Positions 19,229 through 28,340 of a stretch of DNA of 36,285 nucleotides are shown in pieces. Each line of letters starts with the position of its first letter. Within the stretch, counting starts at the first letter, position 1. The notes beneath the pieces are model-generated. The model was not told where the DNA came from. It did not search any database and worked only from the letters and a program-made list of their open reading frames with translations. The position numbers and the translations under genes were made by a program. The stretch spans positions 1 through 36,285 of the forward strand of contig JAOTYW010000002.1 in the NCBI GenBank assembly GCA_029861705.1, written 5' to 3'. This stretch comes from Flavobacteriaceae bacterium (GTDB lineage: Bacteria; Bacteroidota; Bacteroidia; Flavobacteriales; Flavobacteriaceae).

Positions 19229-21064
19229 CTAGGCATTCGGCCCAAATATTGTAGCCTCATTACCCCTTTCCATAAGCTCACAACTTTTAGAAAAGCTGCT
19301 GCCATCAAGATCTATGTGAAACCGTACGCTATCTTCCTTAGGATTTGAAACAATGGGAAGCCAGCGATAGGGGAGATCCAATTCGGTCACCTTCGGATTC
19401 AGGAGCTTGAGACAGGCATACTGCCCTTTTTGATGTTCAAAGCCATTGTGCTTCTCAAAACTCAATTTCAGCGTTTTGGCATCTACCTTATTTCGCTTTT
19501 TAAGTTTTAGGATTCTGTCGTCTTCATATTTCACCGCATCGCTCTCAGACCATCTAGTATCCTTATCCATCTGTAAGGCCGCCAAAAAGCCTCCCGTAAT
19601 GCTTCCCTCAAAGCCACCTCCGGGAAACGCCCAAGCAGAGGCAAAATACAAATTGGGTATCAGGAAATTATTTCTAAATCGTTTAGTCCCGGTTAAGTCT
19701 TTCGTTTGGGCAAAACCGTAAACGGCTCCTCCGGGGTTTGAAGTGTAGCGCTTTATGGTTTTAGGGGTGGAGACCTCGTAATATTCGATACTTTCTCGGA
19801 TTCCCGGAAATTTATCATCCAATCGCTGAAGCAAGATCTGGGCCACCTCTTCTTTCTTTGCGGTATAGTCTTCCGCGCTTAGAGCTTCCCAGTTTTTCAG
19901 ATATGCTAGGCTGCAAATCACACCTTCGGCCTTCCCCGGTGGGGCCAACCCGGAGTCTATTTTGTTATAATCAACAAAAATGAAGCTACGTTGCGACCAA
20001 TCGCCTAGTTGGTTAGGGTGCACGTCTTTCAGGCTTTTTACATCTTCTCCCTGGATAAAATTTGAATAGTATTTAACATCAAATTCATCAACATCTTGCT
20101 TAAAGCCAAGATAGATACATAGTAAGGAGGGAGAATTAGGGTGCGGACGGATCTTTTGTTTTAGTGTGCTGGCATAGGGTTCATCCAATAAAGCTGGCAC
20201 CAATGGGATGGCACAATTAGCCACTACATTGTCGCAGGCAATGGTGATAGGCTCATCGTTTTGTCTAAAGGTATCACGGAAGGTAACCCCGGTTACCTGG
20301 CCGTTTTGAGTAGCAATTTTCTCAGCCTTTTTCCCCAATAACACGCTGCCGCCTTGCTTTTCGATGTATGCGGCCAGATGGTCAGAAAGTTTTTGTGAGC
20401 CCCCTTTTATAAAATGACCCCCGTTCTCAATAAAACCGGCAAAGGGCAAACCAAAATAAAACATCGACATGGAGTAGGGGTCATCGCCCCAGTAGGCAAT
20501 ATGTGCTACAAGATCCAGTTTTGCATTTTCATTCTTGATGTGCTTGTCTAACCAGGATCCTACGGTATGACGCGTTGCAGTTACGAGGTTAGGATAAATC
20601 AAGGGCATGAGCGGATATATTAACTTGCGTTTAATCGGCGAACGTGGTAGGCTCATAGCTTCCTTTCTAATGCCGGCAATCAATTTTATAAACTTCTTCA
20701 TACCCTTTTCCTCGTCAGGATATTTGTCGATGAGCGCCTTTGTCGCCGTATCAAAGCCATGCGGAAAAACAAAATCTTCCTCATCCGATACTACACCGTA
20801 GAACTCCGGTACTTGCTCAAATTGTACTTGCTGGTCCACTTCCAGCATTTTAAAAATCTTCATCAGGTTCCCGTTCTCTACCAGGCCACTCATTTCATGA
20901 AGGCCGACTTCAATGATAAAATCTCCTCGTTTAAAAGTGGTTGCGCAACCACCAGGCTTGAAATGTTGCTCAAGGAGTAGTACTTTCTTTCCAAATTTTG
21001 AGAGGGTAGCGCCAGCAGTTAATCCGGCCAAGCCTCCTCCGATAATAACCGTATTGTATTTCAT
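19229..21064 (-). CDS. FAD-dependent phytoene desaturase/CrtISO/retinol saturase-like oxidoreductase with C-terminal extension
   Basis: N-terminal VIIGGGLAGLTAGATLSKFGKKVLLLEQHFKPGGCATTF; C-terminal FASAWAFPGGGFEGSITGGFLAA followed by about 100 extra residues. Confidence 0.85.
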   Translation of the reverse strand: MKYNTVIIGGGLAGLTAGATLSKFGKKVLLLEQHFKPGGCATTFKRGDFIIEVGLHEMSGLVENGNLMKIFKMLEVDQQVQFEQVPEFYGVVSDEEDFVFPHGFDTATKALIDKYPDEEKGMKKFIKLIAGIRKEAMSLPRSPIKRKLIYPLMPLIYPNLVTATRHTVGSWLDKHIKNENAKLDLVAHIAYWGDDPYSMSMFYFGLPFAGFIENGGHFIKGGSQKLSDHLAAYIEKQGGSVLLGKKAEKIATQNGQVTGVTFRDTFRQNDEPITIACDNVVANCAIPLVPALLDEPYASTLKQKIRPHPNSPSLLCIYLGFKQDVDEFDVKYYSNFIQGEDVKSLKDVHPNQLGDWSQRSFIFVDYNKIDSGLAPPGKAEGVICSLAYLKNWEALSAEDYTAKKEEVAQILLQRLDDKFPGIRESIEYYEVSTPKTIKRYTSNPGGAVYGFAQTKDLTGTKRFRNNFLIPNLYFASAWAFPGGGFEGSITGGFLAALQMDKDTRWSESDAVKYEDDRILKLKKRNKVDAKTLKLSFEKHNGFEHQKGQYACLKLLNPKVTELDLPYRWLPIVSNPKEDSVRFHIDLDGSSFSKSCELMERGNEATIFGPNA

Positions 21065-21106
21065 GGTTTTGTTTTGTTTGGGGGAGTGAAACTTTATTCT
21101 TTGTGC

Positions 21107-21496
21107 TTAGCCGTCCGATGTTTCAGCCGTATTCACGGCAGGGATATCCCAAGCTTCTTTTATTTTCCCATCGACAATCCGCCATACGACAACTGCGTCA
21201 ATTTCTATTTGCTCACCGTTTAAGATCATGTTGTCTTTTACATGGGTAACCACCAATTCGTCGCCCATAGGGGTAATTGATAACGGAGTAACCTTGAATG
21301 TTCCTTCAGTTTTACCGGCGATTTTCCCAAAAAACTCCATAAAGCCTTGCCTGCCTTGGTAATCTCCATGCAAGTCGGGGAGCTTAGGGTTATAATAATG
21401 GAAGACAGCATCTTCGGCAATTATTTCAGTTGAGTCGGCAATATTGGCAGGGTTAAACTGTTGCATGACAGTGATGTTTGGGTGTATGGCCTCCAT
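21107..21496 (-). CDS. Nuclear transport factor 2 (SnoaL-like) family protein
   Basis: YNPKLPDLHGDYQGRQGFMEFFGKIAGKTEGTFKV...VVVWRIVDGKIKEAWDIPA. Confidence 0.82.
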   Translation of the reverse strand: MEAIHPNITVMQQFNPANIADSTEIIAEDAVFHYYNPKLPDLHGDYQGRQGFMEFFGKIAGKTEGTFKVTPLSITPMGDELVVTHVKDNMILNGEQIEIDAVVVWRIVDGKIKEAWDIPAVNTAETSDG

Positions 21497-21652
21497 TGTG
21501 ATTCTCTTAATTTAAAATGCCATATGAAGTTCAGAAGTAGAGCAATCAAAACCTATGATATTTGTCAATTCATTTGACTTGCCTACAAGAAGATTGGAAT
21601 TTGGAAATTACCTGACAAAGCCAGATTAAAAGTCGCTGATGGCAATAGCCAA

Positions 21653-22429
21653 TTACAGGATATGGTAAAATATGAAATAGGTCATTGCCAGGTTAAAACC
21701 TGCGTGGCATAGGATAGCTCCAAAAATCGACCCTGTTTTAGACTTACAGTAAAAAAATAGCCTGCTTGACAAAAACATTAGTATCATCCATAAGACAGCA
21801 GGAATAAATAATATTTTCCAACTTCCGCTGACATAGACTAAACCGAAATGTGCTAAATGAACAATGGCAAATGCCACACTATCTATAATTGATGCTTTAT
21901 TAGGGCCAAATTCCGGAACAAAACTTTGATGGATTAGTCCCCTGTATAATAATTCTTCACCAATTGGGCTGAAAGTCATTCCGATCACTGCAAATATGAC
22001 GAAGTAAATAAGTCTATTATCTCCTATGAGCCCATCAGCAGGGATACTACCGTATGAATTTGATATATAGACAAACCAATTTTCAATTGTGCTTTGATAC
22101 AAATATGTTCCAAGAAAAAATATAAGCACGCAGGCGAAAATTCCCAGCAGAAATGAGTAAAACAACCATTTAATATTTCCTGGTCGTTTTAGTCCGATAT
22201 TAATCCGTCCCTCTTTTTTCAAAAGAAGGAAGGGGGTTAACAACATCAGAACAAAAATTAGGGACGTGAAACTATAGCTTCCTGTACGATTTGCTTCCAA
22301 AACCAATAAGAACCTCGGTATTCCAAATAGCAGGATCAAGGTTAAACCAAATTGCCAGTTGAACTTTAGTATATCAAATCGGAAATGGCTATTCATACGC
22401 ATTATTAATGGGTCTTTGGCTACCCGCAA
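21653..22429 (-). CDS. CPBP family intramembrane glutamic endopeptidase
   Basis: FSPIGEELLYRGLIHQSF (EExxxR) and AFAIVHLAHFG in a polytopic protein. Confidence 0.85.
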   Translation of the reverse strand: MRVAKDPLIMRMNSHFRFDILKFNWQFGLTLILLFGIPRFLLVLEANRTGSYSFTSLIFVLMLLTPFLLLKKEGRINIGLKRPGNIKWLFYSFLLGIFACVLIFFLGTYLYQSTIENWFVYISNSYGSIPADGLIGDNRLIYFVIFAVIGMTFSPIGEELLYRGLIHQSFVPEFGPNKASIIDSVAFAIVHLAHFGLVYVSGSWKILFIPAVLWMILMFLSSRLFFYCKSKTGSIFGAILCHAGFNLAMTYFIFYHIL

Positions 22430-22556
22430 TTGTGGCTAAATTAGGATTTGCTTGGCCTATTCCGGTCAAATATATAGTTGTTGATAGCCCTTCGTTTTCT
22501 TTCTATTTGCCATTATATTCCTTCAAATAGGACTACTTACTTATTATAATTCGAAT

Positions 22557-22982
22557 TTATTCTGAAAGATTAAATTGCCATGAAATGCCATATTTGTCTG
22601 CACACCATCCGAATTTTATACCAAAGCCGTAATCTCCAACATCGTAATTGTCAAGAGGCACCATGACCTGGCCGCCATTGGATGCCAGGTGTTCGAACAA
22701 GGTATTTATCTCCTCTTCAGAAGTACATTCAACGAACAGTGACACCCCTGGTGTAAATGACCAGGCGTGGCTAAAATTACTTTCGGAGACCCTGTACTCT
22801 GTACCATTTAATGTGAATACGCCATACTTGATCAGCTCTGGTGTTCCGCCAGCCTCACCTTCTGAATATTTTGTTATGCTTTTGATTTCTGAATTCGGAA
22901 AGATAGAGGTGTAGAAATTTATTGCTTCTTCAGCCTTTCCACACTGGTCACCTACAAATGTTAGAAATGTTGTTGTTTTCAT
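22557..22982 (-). CDS. VOC family protein (PhnB-like)
   Basis: MKTTTFLTFVGDQCGKAEEAINFYTSIFPNSEIKSITKY...WCADKYGISWQFN. Confidence 0.85.
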   Translation of the reverse strand: MKTTTFLTFVGDQCGKAEEAINFYTSIFPNSEIKSITKYSEGEAGGTPELIKYGVFTLNGTEYRVSESNFSHAWSFTPGVSLFVECTSEEEINTLFEHLASNGGQVMVPLDNYDVGDYGFGIKFGWCADKYGISWQFNLSE

Positions 22983-23008
22983 TATATGTTATTCTAGTGT
23001 TTTCATTA

Positions 23009-23063
23009 CTGCTAACCTCTGGTTAAGGTGCATTATGTGATGGGCTTTAGCCATTGTTAGCCT
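23009..23063 (-). repeat. attC-like inverted repeat
   Basis: GCTAACCTCTGGTTAA ... TTTAGCCATTGTTAGC; GCTAAC/GTTAGC ends perfectly complementary, then TGG/CCA with unequal spacers. Confidence 0.6.
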
Positions 23064-23073
23064 GCGTTTTGAA

Positions 23074-24051
23074 TTAATTCACGAAATACATATCTATCAT
23101 TCGTCCATCCTTAATTTCGATTTTACCCCTGTGTTCACAGTCAAACTTTCCTTGTACCAAGCCATATGTGTACGCTGATATATTGATCTTATCAGGTGCA
23201 CCAGCCTGTTCGACAGCACTGGCCAGGTTTACTGAGTCACCGTACAAATCAAAATAAAAATCGCGGCTTCCAATAACCCCGCCAATTACCTGTCCACTAT
23301 GTATGCCAATCCTGGTGTTCCATTTTATAGCGGAACTGGAATTTCTCTTTGCTAAATATTCCAGAATTTGTTTTGCTGCCGTAACAGCCCCAATGGCATG
23401 ATCAGAAGACTTTTTAAATCCTGCTGCTGCCATATATGCATCTCCAATTGTTTTGATCTTCGTAAGGTTATTATTTAACATGATCTTATCAAAGTGTGCA
23501 AATATTTCATTGAGTTCGGAGAGTAGCTTTCTGGGTGGAATTGTAGAGGTTAAAGTAGTGAATCCGGTAAAATCTGTAAAAAGAATGGATACGTCTTCAT
23601 AAATCCTTGGTTCAGTAGCCCCAGGTATAATGGCATCATCAACTGCAGAACGGTCCGGAACGGAGGTGTGCAAATGTGTAAATACCATATCGCCATTGGA
23701 GTCGATCAATACGGCTGTTGCCCGTATTGTATCCATAAACACCGAGCCTCTTGGGGTGTAAAATTCAAATGACATGTCAGCAAATATTTCTACCACTGTT
23801 TCTTCAACCGCATTACATTTAATTTCATGTATTTTATAAGATGCTCCTCCCGGCATTTGCTTGGCCTGTTCATCCAGAAACCAGGCCATATACTTCCTGC
23901 CGGCAAATTTTTCTAATAGCCCGGTTCCATATCCTCCGAAATCATCGTGCAATAGGGCTAACGCTTCCTTTATAGATTTTGCATCAGAAATTACTATGGC
24001 ATCCCAAAATCGGATAAATGTTTCTTTGGCTTTCTTTTCAAGGGAGTTCAT
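23074..24051 (-). CDS. SnoaL-like domain fused to class III adenylate/guanylate cyclase
   Basis: EDVSILFTDFTGFTTLTSTIPPRKLLSELNEIFAHFD...KTIGDAYMAAAG...NTRIGIHSGQVIGGVIGSRDFYFDLYGDSVNLASA. ORF track start is 24123; the MNSLEKKAKET start at 24051 is preferred because the extra N-terminus is encoded by the intergenic repeat. Confidence 0.85.
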   Translation of the reverse strand: MNSLEKKAKETFIRFWDAIVISDAKSIKEALALLHDDFGGYGTGLLEKFAGRKYMAWFLDEQAKQMPGGASYKIHEIKCNAVEETVVEIFADMSFEFYTPRGSVFMDTIRATAVLIDSNGDMVFTHLHTSVPDRSAVDDAIIPGATEPRIYEDVSILFTDFTGFTTLTSTIPPRKLLSELNEIFAHFDKIMLNNNLTKIKTIGDAYMAAAGFKKSSDHAIGAVTAAKQILEYLAKRNSSSAIKWNTRIGIHSGQVIGGVIGSRDFYFDLYGDSVNLASAVEQAGAPDKINISAYTYGLVQGKFDCEHRGKIEIKDGRMIDMYFVN

Positions 24052-24071
24052 AAAATTTTTATTTGTATCAA

Positions 24072-24215
24072 GGCTAACGCCCCTGGCCCTGCCTGATGTC
24101 AAATTGCAAATGACAAATGACAAACCTGTCTACCGACAGGTAGATTCCAATTTGGTGCTTGTCATTTGGATTTTGGTATTTACATGGCTCCGCTAGGTTT
24201 ATATGTGTTGTATAC
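24072..24215 (-). repeat. Long attC-like repeat with nested palindromic insert
   Basis: GGCTAACGCCCCTGG at one end and GTGTTGTATAC at the other; nested CAAATGACAA/TTGTCATTTG and CCTGTC-tacc-GACAGG. Confidence 0.5.
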
Positions 24216-24346
24216 TGTTGGGTTAATTCTTTGTTCAAACCGACATAGGATATCACTTTCTGCCAATTATGCAGACTAGATCTTTGGATAAAGATGATCA
24301 GAACAATTAGTAAAAGAAGCAAGGCTGAAATAAGAAGTACTGCCAT
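24074..24346 (-). CDS. Small membrane protein whose C-terminal half is encoded by an intergenic repeat
   Basis: MAVLLISALLLLLIVLIIFIQRSSLHNWQKVISYVGLNKE... then residues read through the repeat at 24072-24215. Confidence 0.45.
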   Translation of the reverse strand: MAVLLISALLLLLIVLIIFIQRSSLHNWQKVISYVGLNKELTQQYTTHINLAEPCKYQNPNDKHQIGIYLSVDRFVICHLQFDIRQGQGR

Positions 24347-24356
24347 ATATTAAATT

Positions 24357-24412
24357 GGTGGTAACGATCTGGCTAAACTGCGTTTTAATACAGTTTAGGT
24401 TTTGTTAGCACC
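24357..24412 (-). repeat. attC-like inverted repeat
   Basis: GGTGGTAACGATCTGG-CTAAACTG-CGTTTTAATA-CAGTTTAG-GTTTTGTTAGCACC; 8-bp perfect inner stem, outer stem separated by unequal internal spacers. Confidence 0.65.
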
Positions 24413-24417
24413 AGTTT

Positions 24418-24795
24418 CTACTTTTTTTCTTCACGCAAAATTTTCTCCATTTTACGACCTCTTGCCAATTCATCAATCAGCTTTTCCATACGCCTACATT
24501 GTCTATACAATTCAAATTCATCCTCTATTTCTTCAATTCGATAACCACAAACGACTCCTTTAATCAAGTGTGCGTTTGGATTTATTTTAGCTTTTTGAAA
24601 AAATGATCTAAAAGTTGATTTTTCATCAATAAGTGCTTGTAGCGCATCTTGATCAAAACCAGTAAACCATTTAATTACTTGGTTGAGTTCTTCTTTTGTT
24701 CTGCCATTTTTCTCCAATCTATTCAGGTAAAGTGGATAAATGGATGCAAATATCATATTGGCAACCTTTTCATTTTTTTCGGCTGTAACTTTCAT
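24418..24795 (-). CDS. DUF2200 family protein
   Basis: KVANMIFASIYPLYLNRLEKNGRTKEELNQVIKWFTGFDQDALQALI...KGVVCGYRIEEIEDE. Confidence 0.85.
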   Translation of the reverse strand: MKVTAEKNEKVANMIFASIYPLYLNRLEKNGRTKEELNQVIKWFTGFDQDALQALIDEKSTFRSFFQKAKINPNAHLIKGVVCGYRIEEIEDEFELYRQCRRMEKLIDELARGRKMEKILREEKK

Positions 24796-24797
24796 AT

Positions 24798-25919
24798 TTA
24801 TTTGATTTCGAATTTATTGTTTGCAGCTTTTTTCTGTTGACCAATAAACACAAAACTATATCTGTCTTCAAACATAGAATTTATTTTTAGGGTTTTACTG
24901 GTAGAATAGAAATCAAGTAGTTCATCAATATTTGTTTGGTTATTAAGTAAAACAGCCAATGAATCAAGTTCGTTTATTTCAGCCTGACTTAAGTCATCAT
25001 AGTTTTTTTTCAGGAATTTCAATTCATCATTATTTTCATTATTGCTGATATATTTTCCTTCATCATCAAAAAGTCCGGGTACATCATGATTTAATAGACT
25101 ATAAAAATCCAATAACATTTGATATCGGATATGAGATTTCCCGTCTAATTCACCCTCAGAATATGCATCATTTAAAAATGCAGAATCATTTCTTGCCAAC
25201 CATGCCTCATGCGCAAATTCAAAATATATATCAGGCAAATGATAACTAACATCTAAACCATAAGATTGTAAATATTCAGGTCTAATATCTAATACTTTCC
25301 ATGTTTTGGAATTTGCATCCCAATATTCTGTTACCCAGTGTTCTATTGCTTTATTAACTTTTTTCATATAAAGCGTAAATTGGTCAAATGCTGCAGAATC
25401 CGAAGGATTTGGGTTTCCGTATTTATTCACATTTCTCCAAAATTCAATGGCTTTATCTCCTGAGTAGAGGTTTGTTAAGTAGCCTACTCGAATCCTTGCA
25501 GGTATTCCCTTGGATTTTAACATAGCCGCACTGAATATTGATTCCTTTGTACATGCTCCAAGCACTCTGTCTTCTAATTTTCGATCTTTGGTTAACTTTC
25601 CATTCCCTTTTACTTTTAAAGTGTCCAGAATATCTTTAATATCGTGATTTGCATGTGCTAGATTCCATTCAGCTCTTGGAATTTTCCACTGAGATAACAT
25701 TGTAATATGAACCCCTTGAACATTTGCAATTTCAGACATTTCGTTTATATCATCAGGTAGACTTTGTAGCATATATACATTTTCACCAGGATCGGTTAAT
25801 CTACCATATTTGATGTACTCAGAATGATATTCTTGTAATGAATTATTATTAGTTGAGTTGCATCCCATTATCAAGAAAAAGACTATAGTATAGATAAAAT
25901 TGACTTTATTATTTTTCAT
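24798..25919 (-). CDS. Transglutaminase-like lipoprotein
   Basis: GACTKESIFSAAMLKSKGIPARIRVGYL (Cys), EHWVTEYWDANSKTWKVLDIRPE (His, Asp); lipobox IMGC. Confidence 0.7.
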   Translation of the reverse strand: MKNNKVNFIYTIVFFLIMGCNSTNNNSLQEYHSEYIKYGRLTDPGENVYMLQSLPDDINEMSEIANVQGVHITMLSQWKIPRAEWNLAHANHDIKDILDTLKVKGNGKLTKDRKLEDRVLGACTKESIFSAAMLKSKGIPARIRVGYLTNLYSGDKAIEFWRNVNKYGNPNPSDSAAFDQFTLYMKKVNKAIEHWVTEYWDANSKTWKVLDIRPEYLQSYGLDVSYHLPDIYFEFAHEAWLARNDSAFLNDAYSEGELDGKSHIRYQMLLDFYSLLNHDVPGLFDDEGKYISNNENNDELKFLKKNYDDLSQAEINELDSLAVLLNNQTNIDELLDFYSTSKTLKINSMFEDRYSFVFIGQQKKAANNKFEIK

Positions 25920-25932
25920 ATTGAATTTAATT

Positions 25933-26067
25933 GCTGCTAACGGTCTCGTGTATTACTTGTGCCAGCTTTCGGGCTATTGGGTTACGCGAAAGATTATTTG
26001 ACCTAAAACTAATGAACTTATGATTTTTTATGTAAAATCGCTGGCATTAGTTATACCTGTTGTTTTA
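25933..26067 (-). repeat. attC-like inverted repeat, long loop
   Basis: GCTGCTAACGGTCTCGTGTATTACTTGTGCCAGC pairs imperfectly with GCTGGCATTAGTTATACCTGTTGTTTTA; TGCCAGC/GCTGGCA is perfect. Confidence 0.65.
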
Positions 26068-26156
26068 AATAGTGTTTCTATGAATTGCTTAAACAGTGTC
26101 TATTATCTGTGTTTTCTAAATGGACCTTAAGCGCTTACATCGTGCTAGATTGATTC

Positions 26157-27587
26157 TTATTCCTTATATATATTCAAGCATGAAATATCCAGTTTTTTAA
26201 ATGGGTCATTCATAAAATCAATAACTACCTGGTTCTTACACTCTCTATTTCCACCTCCGTGCCCACCTTCATCAAGAACCAGAAGGGTACAATTACTCAG
26301 TTTTTCTTTAAAAAGATAGCCATTGACCGGAGGGGTCACCGGGTCAAATTGATTTACAAATACAAGTGTTGGTAAATCAGAAACCTGAAATTTTCTTTCA
26401 GCTATAGGCATGATATTGGTATGCCAATCCTTGCCCGCTTGATAAAAAGCGTCGAAAAAACCCATTTTAACTGGGATTAATGGATGTTTTTTATAATGTT
26501 CTTCAATCACTTGAGCCGTATTAGACGGATTGAAATTTTCGTATTTTTCGACAGATAACAACATGGAAAGATTTAAACCACCTGTTAATTGATATTCAAA
26601 ATTTAGCACCTCATTGATCACCTCTCCACCACCATTTATAAAGGCGTGAATTAGTTCAGGCGCTTTTTCGCGGGAATTGTCCTGATATAGTAACCGTCGC
26701 AATAAATAAACACCGTCTTGAGCATTAATGTAGACACTTAAAGAATCATTCATCGATACGTTGAGGGGTGTTTTATCCAAGATTGAAATTGCTTTGAAAT
26801 AGTCGTCTTTCAATTTGGGGTATTGACTCTTGCATTCGGTATTATTTTCACAATAATCAAAAATTCTACTTAAGGCCAAAGAATAACTATCTAAGCGATT
26901 CAGAAGAAAGTCACCACTAAGCGGGGCGGGTGAATCAAGAATCGAACTATAAACATAATCAGGGAACATATCTTGAACTACCCTACCCAGACGTGTGCCA
27001 TAAGATCCGCCAAAAAGATTATATTTCTCGTAGCCTAAATGAGCAAAAAGCATCCCAACATCTTTCGCATTTTGAATGGTGTTATAATGAGCTAGACTAA
27101 TGTTTTGATCCTCGCACATTTTCTTATAGTCAAGGATCATTTCCCTGGTCAGTTCCAGTTCCTCATCTTCATTGGCATCTTTGGCCATAATATCAAATGC
27201 CTCAAAAGACATATCCGGCAATGCAGAAGAATATCCAATACCTCGTTGGTCAAAGAGGATGATATCTCTTGCTCCCCCAATTGGTTGCTCTGATAAAAAA
27301 TTGACCATGCCAGGACCAATAGTGTTACCACCCGGGCCACCGGAAAAATAAATCATAGGATATGCAGATGAAGTTGTGTCTTTTGTTTTGAGCACTACAT
27401 ATGTAATCTGGATTTTCTTTCCACCCGGATCATCATGATTCTCAGGGACAAGGATTGCTCCGGCTTGAACGTCTTCACTGTCAGGCAGCCAGTCCAGATT
27501 GTCGAGATTAATTAAATCTTGACTTATAACATTTTGATAACTAACAATAAAAGTAAAAAGTAATGCATAATGAAGTATTTTTCTCAT
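26157..27587 (-). CDS. Alpha/beta hydrolase (tripeptidyl/prolyl aminopeptidase-like)
   Basis: YFSGGPGGN, FDQRGIGYS, LFGGSYGTRLGRVVQDMFPDYV, VNQFDPVTPP, DEGGHGG. Confidence 0.88.
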   Translation of the reverse strand: MRKILHYALLFTFIVSYQNVISQDLINLDNLDWLPDSEDVQAGAILVPENHDDPGGKKIQITYVVLKTKDTTSSAYPMIYFSGGPGGNTIGPGMVNFLSEQPIGGARDIILFDQRGIGYSSALPDMSFEAFDIMAKDANEDEELELTREMILDYKKMCEDQNISLAHYNTIQNAKDVGMLFAHLGYEKYNLFGGSYGTRLGRVVQDMFPDYVYSSILDSPAPLSGDFLLNRLDSYSLALSRIFDYCENNTECKSQYPKLKDDYFKAISILDKTPLNVSMNDSLSVYINAQDGVYLLRRLLYQDNSREKAPELIHAFINGGGEVINEVLNFEYQLTGGLNLSMLLSVEKYENFNPSNTAQVIEEHYKKHPLIPVKMGFFDAFYQAGKDWHTNIMPIAERKFQVSDLPTLVFVNQFDPVTPPVNGYLFKEKLSNCTLLVLDEGGHGGGNRECKNQVVIDFMNDPFKKLDISCLNIYKE

Positions 27588-27636
27588 GATGATTCTATTT
27601 CATTTAGATTAATCGGTTTTGTTTGTTACATTAATT

Positions 27637-27684
27637 ACAACGGCAAGTATTTTAGCCGTTTTAATGGCTTATATATATTGTTTC
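27637..27684 (-). repeat. attC-like inverted repeat
   Basis: ACAACGGCAAGTATTTTAGCC-GTTTTAAT-GGCTTATATATATTGTTT. Confidence 0.55.
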
Positions 27685-27690
27685 GTACTG

Positions 27691-28140
27691 TTACTTTGTT
27701 TTTTGTTTTAGTTGCTTATAAGAAAAACCTTCGCCTTCATCTCCTAATACAGTAACCTCAATTTCATTTTCACTTATTCTTTTATATTGAATTTTTTTTG
27801 GAAAATCGTGATCAATATTTTCAAATGATAAATAGTCTTTAATTTCATTATTTAAAGTAAAAGGAATTGTTTTTCCCTCATTTTGGTCTGGAACTGTAGC
27901 TTCAAAAATGACTGTATTCTCCAATATTTTTATTGAAAGAGTTTCCGTAATTATTTTTTGACTATCCTTAAACTTATATGAATATCCAATTAGTTGTTTA
28001 TTATTGGATAATTCCCAATTTTCATATTGTTCTTTTCCTTCCATTTTCCAAGTACCTATTATAAAATCTACCCTCGATAATTTGTTTTCAGAGCAGGCAA
28101 GTAAAAGGCATAGAATGCATATAGATGTTAGTGTTTTCAT
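27691..28140 (-). CDS. Small lipoprotein, lipocalin-like/DUF6265-like
   Basis: Lipobox LLLAC; FIIGTWKMEGKEQYENWELSNNKQLIGYSYKFKDSQKIITETLSI. Confidence 0.6.
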   Translation of the reverse strand: MKTLTSICILCLLLACSENKLSRVDFIIGTWKMEGKEQYENWELSNNKQLIGYSYKFKDSQKIITETLSIKILENTVIFEATVPDQNEGKTIPFTLNNEIKDYLSFENIDHDFPKKIQYKRISENEIEVTVLGDEGEGFSYKQLKQKTK

Positions 28141-28181
28141 TTTTCAACTTTGTAAATTATGTTCATTCTTTAATAAATAGC

Positions 28182-28334
28182 ACACAACGGTCTCAGATAA
28201 GCGTCAGTTACGGGTTAGTATGCCTTAGTTTTCGGTTTAGCAGAATCGTTTGTAATTTGAGTAGATTCAGACAGCCCGCCCGCCCTTGGCGGATAGCCGA
28301 ATCCACCGTAATTGCGGTTATATATTGTTACCTG
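28182..28334 (-). repeat. attC-like repeat, long subfamily
   Basis: ACACAACGGTCTCAGATAAGCG ... GTAATTGCGGTTATATATTGTTACC; shares internal sequence with 35489-35620. Confidence 0.6.
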
Positions 28335-28340
28335 CCGGCA

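Noticed and set aside
16747-21496. Carotenoid biosynthesis cluster
   Set aside because: Only one CrtISO/RetSat-like gene is present; no crtB, crtE or crtY-like genes are seen.
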